From Cupriavidus necator (GTDB taxonomy: Bacteria > Pseudomonadota > Gammaproteobacteria > Burkholderiales > Burkholderiaceae): a stretch of DNA of 64,000 nt. The stretch is from positions 62,001 through 126,000 of the forward strand of contig NZ_SROX01000008.1 in the NCBI RefSeq assembly GCF_013141915.1, read 5' to 3'. Positions 62,336-64,000 of this stretch are shown here, one piece after another; within the stretch, counting starts at the first letter, position 1; every line of letters starts with the position of its first letter. The translations under genes and the position numbers were made by a program. The notes beneath the pieces were generated by a model that was given only the letters and a program-made list of their open reading frames with translations, searched no databases and was not told the DNA's origin.

Positions 62336-62836
62336 TCAATGCCCGTCCGGCGCCTTCTCCATCTCTTCCAGCGTCGCATCCAGCCACTCCACCAGCCGCG
62401 CTTCCAGCGACTGGGTCAGCTCGCTGGCCAGCTGCGCCGTCAGCGGTGCCAGCCGCGCTTGCAGCGTGGCTTCGGTGTGGGCCGCGACCACCTGCGGCCA
62501 TTCGGTGCGAAAGCGCATCATCACGCGGCTCAGCAGTTCCGTGCGCACGGCGCGCAGGTCGTCCTCGCCGGCGTCCGTGGCTGGGGCCGGTTCCGCGTCG
62601 GGCTGGGCCGTCGCCAGCGCGTCGTCGAGCGCGGCGTCGCCGGTATCGCCCACCTGCATCACCAGCCCGGCATCGTCCATGCCGAAGGTGTCGATCACGC
62701 CATCGTCGGCCGTGGCGCCCGCTGGCGCCGGCGCCACGCTGTCGGCATCCGGCAACTCCACGACTTCCGTCAGCAGCGGGATGCTGTCGTGCGGTTCCGG
62801 CCGCGGGATCACCCGCGAAGTGGTGCGTTCGCTCAT
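62336..62836 (-). CDS. DUF2486 protein
   Basis: This 166-residue acidic protein opens DSIPLLTEVVELPDAD (about 17-32), the recognised DUF2486 segment, and has a helical C-terminal half (ATLQARLAPLTAQLASELTQ). It has no signal, membrane span or catalytic motif. It overlaps holC by four bases (ATGA at 62833-62836). Its function is unknown. The family is limited to Burkholderiales, as far as I recall. Confidence 0.85.
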   Translation of the reverse strand: MSERTTSRVIPRPEPHDSIPLLTEVVELPDADSVAPAPAGATADDGVIDTFGMDDAGLVMQVGDTGDAALDDALATAQPDAEPAPATDAGEDDLRAVRTELLSRVMMRFRTEWPQVVAAHTEATLQARLAPLTAQLASELTQSLEARLVEWLDATLEEMEKAPDGH

Positions 62837-63267
62837 GCGGCGTCTCCCTTGGGCTGGCCGATGTCGTGGTGCGTCAGCGGATAGCCGCGTTCGCGGTAAA
62901 AGCGATAGCGCTGCCGGCCGGCCTCGCGCGCGCCCTCGCCCGCGCCCACTACCTCGATCAGCCGCTCGAAGCTGGCGAACTGCGCCGGGGCTTCGTCAGC
63001 CAGGTTGATCAGCAGCTGGTGGTGCGGCACGCCGGCGGTGGTGGCGGCGAGCAAGATCGGCGTGACCGCCGCGTTCGGGCTTTCCAGCCCGCAATGCGGC
63101 AGGAAATCCAGCGCGGAGAAGGTCCACAGGCGCGCGTCCAGGTCGGCCAGCTGCGCCGGCGCGCCGTGGATCACCACCTTCTGCCCGGCGCCGTAGGCCT
63201 TGCGGACCAGGCGGCAGACATAGCCGAGCATGTCCGGCACGTTGCTGTGGAAGTCGATGCGCGTCAT
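62833..63267 (-). CDS. holC: DNA polymerase III chi subunit
   Basis: This 144-residue clamp-loader accessory protein contacts single-strand binding protein. It starts MTRIDFHSNVPDMLGYVCRL and has the conserved LDARLWTFSALDFLPHC (about 46-62) and PILLA...LLINLADEAP blocks. It lies 34 bases after pepA in the same direction, a common order in proteobacteria. Confidence 0.94.
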   Translation of the reverse strand: MTRIDFHSNVPDMLGYVCRLVRKAYGAGQKVVIHGAPAQLADLDARLWTFSALDFLPHCGLESPNAAVTPILLAATTAGVPHHQLLINLADEAPAQFASFERLIEVVGAGEGAREAGRQRYRFYRERGYPLTHHDIGQPKGDAA

Positions 63268-63301
63268 GGACGGTTGCTGCTCCTTGCCGTTGGCGCCGCG
63301 C

Positions 63302-64000
<699 letters not shown>

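Overview
The window is GC-rich, densely coded chromosomal DNA from a betaproteobacterium of the order Burkholderiales, most likely Cupriavidus or a close relative. The gene set supports this: a formate dehydrogenase cluster with DUF3305, DUF3306 and a small Tat-target protein, DUF3460 and DUF2486 proteins, a Bug-type tricarboxylate receptor, zapA next to 6S RNA, and a decarboxylating malonate pathway. I see no phage, transposon, CRISPR array, tRNA or rRNA. The assignment is inferred from gene content, not from a database search.

Layout. 1-9033 (minus strand): the Fe-S carrier apbC, DUF3305, DUF3306, a multi-cluster ferredoxin, a TorD-like chaperone, a small Tat-target protein and formate dehydrogenase subunits alpha and beta (beta cut by the window edge). 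9361-12347 (plus): an OmpA-like lipoprotein with a clean terminator, then metG. 12705-24277 (plus): a nine-gene-sized catabolic block of eight genes, namely a single-chain biotin-dependent acyl-CoA carboxylase, an acyl-CoA ligase, an IclR regulator and a five-gene peptide-type ABC importer. 24298-30819 (minus): tamA, tamB and a third gene for a lipoprotein with two BamE-like repeats. 31009-33112 (plus): DUF3460, scpA, panC, then a bidirectional terminator shared with a convergent PepSY membrane protein gene.

34510-46925 is a cobalamin region. A cobalamin riboswitch at about 46637-46925 precedes a minus-strand operon btuB-btuC-btuD-cobO-cobT-cobS-cobC. A plus-strand operon cobU-cbiB-cobD-btuF converges on it and the two stop codons abut. 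cobQ diverges from cobU. Together these cover B12 uptake, adenosylation, aminopropanol arm addition and nucleotide loop assembly, but not corrin ring synthesis.

47122-50545 holds zapB-like and zapA genes, 6S RNA with its terminator, an EVE-domain protein, a TauE/SafE permease and a SIMPL-domain protein. 50651-56518 (minus) is a malonate catabolic cluster: GntR regulator, malonyl-CoA decarboxylase, Bug receptor, enoyl-CoA hydratase-like protein and malonyl-CoA ligase. After a 750-base non-coding stretch come a DUF898 membrane protein and an M48 protease, lgt (convergent), ilvD, DUF2486, holC and the 3' part of pepA.

The least explained parts are the carboxylase-ligase-IclR-ABC block, the third gene of the tam operon, the hairpin-rich leader of 6S RNA, and the regularly spaced TGTTACA motifs at 57.0 kb.
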